From positions 589,105-653,104 of the forward strand of contig JBBCIY010000005.1 in NCBI GenBank assembly GCA_037189645.1: DNA of 64,000 bases. The letters run 5' to 3'. The position numbers and the translations under genes were made by a program. Below the pieces are notes generated by a model. The model saw only the letters and a program-made list of their open reading frames with translations. It made no database searches and was not told the origin of the DNA. Shown piece after piece: positions 63,177 through 64,000 of the stretch. This stretch comes from Taishania sp037189645 (GTDB taxonomy: Bacteria; Bacteroidota; Bacteroidia; Flavobacteriales_D; Crocinitomicaceae). Numbering within the stretch: position 1 is the stretch's first letter; each line of letters begins with the position of its first letter.

Positions 63177-63508
63177 CTACATCGGTTGCCTGTAAGCTCC
63201 CTTTGACAGGTCATAAAATTTTTCTTCGGACTCATTGCGTTTGGAGATGATTTTCAAACCTTTTTCCAGGTCACTTATATTAACTTTATCGGAAGTTACC
63301 AACGCATACGCCTGTCCAGGGGTTTTAATCCTGATCCATCCATTATTGAATTCCACCACAATCGGTCATTTCTCCATTCATAGATAATTCCATCGGAGAA
63401 TAGGATGTTTTGCAAGACTGTCCATTCATAAATAGTTACGTGTCCCTGCACCTCAGCAGGCTTATAAGAAAGTATTCTGTAACAAAATTCTACTAATTCT
63501 AATTTCAA
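63177..63508 (-). pseudogene. Small gene of about 108 codons interrupted by a one-base frameshift
   Basis: Two overlapping minus-strand frames join into one plausible protein. The first (TTG at 63508) reads MKLELVEFCYRILSYKPAEV and continues to EWRNDR; the second, in the -1 frame, reads VVEFNNGWIRIKTPGQAYAL onward and ends at 63177. Adding one T near 63363 (CGATTGTGG to CGATTTGTGG) would give an unbroken EWRNDRFVVEFNNGWIRIK. It may be a degraded gene or a sequencing error. The family is unknown. Confidence 0.45.
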
Positions 63509-63586
63509 AAAAAATAATCGATAATCTTGTTTATTTATTTTTTTATTCTAAATTTATTCCATAAATAATAAAATTTATCTACAATT

Positions 63587-64000
63587 ATGAAAAAACAGCT
63601 ATTATTCGCAACGGTGGCAGCAGGTCTGATGCACCTGAACACCTTTGCACAGGACAACAATGCATTGCAGGAAACCGGGAACGTGGGGATCGGAACCACC
63701 AACCCCGAAACCAAACTGGACGTGCGCGGAAAAGTGAAGATTGACAGCACGCTGGTCGTGCGGGATGGTGTAACGTTTGAAAAAAGTCTACGGGTAGAAG
63801 AAGATGTGTATTTTCTGGGACAAACGGAGATGAATAATGTAAAAGTATGGGGAAATTTTAGCTCAGAAACCAATAATATCTTAGGCGGTATTGTCCGCTT
63901 CCCGCACCTGAACGTATCAAACGACCTGGCGGGCAAGACCGTAGTAATGACCGACGCTACCGGGTTGGCGCAGAAAGTGCCGTTTGATACCGTGGGGATG
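63587..64000 (+). CDS. Secreted protein with GNVGIGTTNP motif (partial, continues past right edge)
   Basis: The frame starts at ATG 63587 and is open for 138 codons to the edge. A signal peptide (LLFATVAAGLMHLNTFAQ) is followed by NVGIGTTNPETKLDV and VKIDSTLVV, the GIGTTxPxxKLdV motif seen near the N-terminus of many large Bacteroidota secreted proteins and in phage tail-fibre-like proteins. The remaining visible part is beta-rich. It probably ends in a surface-attachment domain that is not seen here. Function unknown. Confidence 0.75.
   Translation, partial: MKKQLLFATVAAGLMHLNTFAQDNNALQETGNVGIGTTNPETKLDVRGKVKIDSTLVVRDGVTFEKSLRVEEDVYFLGQTEMNNVKVWGNFSSETNNILGGIVRFPHLNVSNDLAGKTVVMTDATGLAQKVPFDTVGM

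Overview
The window is a chromosomal segment of a member of the Bacteroidota, most likely order Flavobacteriales (possibly Crocinitomicaceae; the family is inference). The evidence is several secreted proteins with type IX secretion (T9SS) C-terminal sorting domains, a PorT/SprT-like protein, a HU-CCDC81/SPOR protein, MenB, DUF4836 and DUF3127 proteins, and many promoters with the Bacteroidota -7 box TAnnTTTG.

Layout. (1) 1-9,127: an AT-rich defence island, all on the minus strand: an XRE-type regulator, then dptF, dptG and a partial dptH (DNA phosphorothioation-dependent restriction, running off the left edge), and upstream a separate AIPR-family abortive-infection protein that ends in a cold-shock domain. 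The island stops next to tRNA-Lys(TTT), followed by tRNA-Cys(GCA). (2) 9,948-43,000: core and accessory genes of higher G+C: dehydrogenases, a CPBP-like membrane protein, T9SS cargo, dnaX split by an A10 slippery run, an ECF sigma factor with a membrane-anchored beta-barrel partner, PorT, a beta-helix surface protein with a short T9SS companion, a LytS/LytTR two-component pair, aroQ and xerD, a secreted glycosidase-like protein, glutamate dehydrogenase, elbB, menB and a cysteine desulfurase. (3) 43,082-59,698: a surface polysaccharide locus exported by an ABC transporter (Wzm/Wzt), with an amino-sugar transaminase, several glycosyltransferases, an AsnB-type amidotransferase, two sugar-nucleotide epimerases and a GT-C/TPR membrane protein. 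Inside it, about 46,490-51,232 is an AT-rich cassette holding the Wzt substrate domain, a UbiA-prenyltransferase/aspartyl-hydroxylase fusion, a NeuD-like acyltransferase, a TauD-like dioxygenase and a GT2. (4) 59,973-64,000: a large T9SS cargo protein, a small frameshifted gene, and the start of another secreted protein.

How it works together. The dpt genes form one overlapping operon behind an apparently self-regulated promoter; the modification genes (dndBCDE) are not in the window. In the polysaccharide locus the outer genes supply common functions, while the AT-rich cassette looks like an exchanged, strain-specific block whose breakpoints fall inside wzt and just before asnB. The strongest candidates for undescribed biology are the UbiA/AspH fusion with its neighbouring dioxygenase, and the AIPR/cold-shock fusion.
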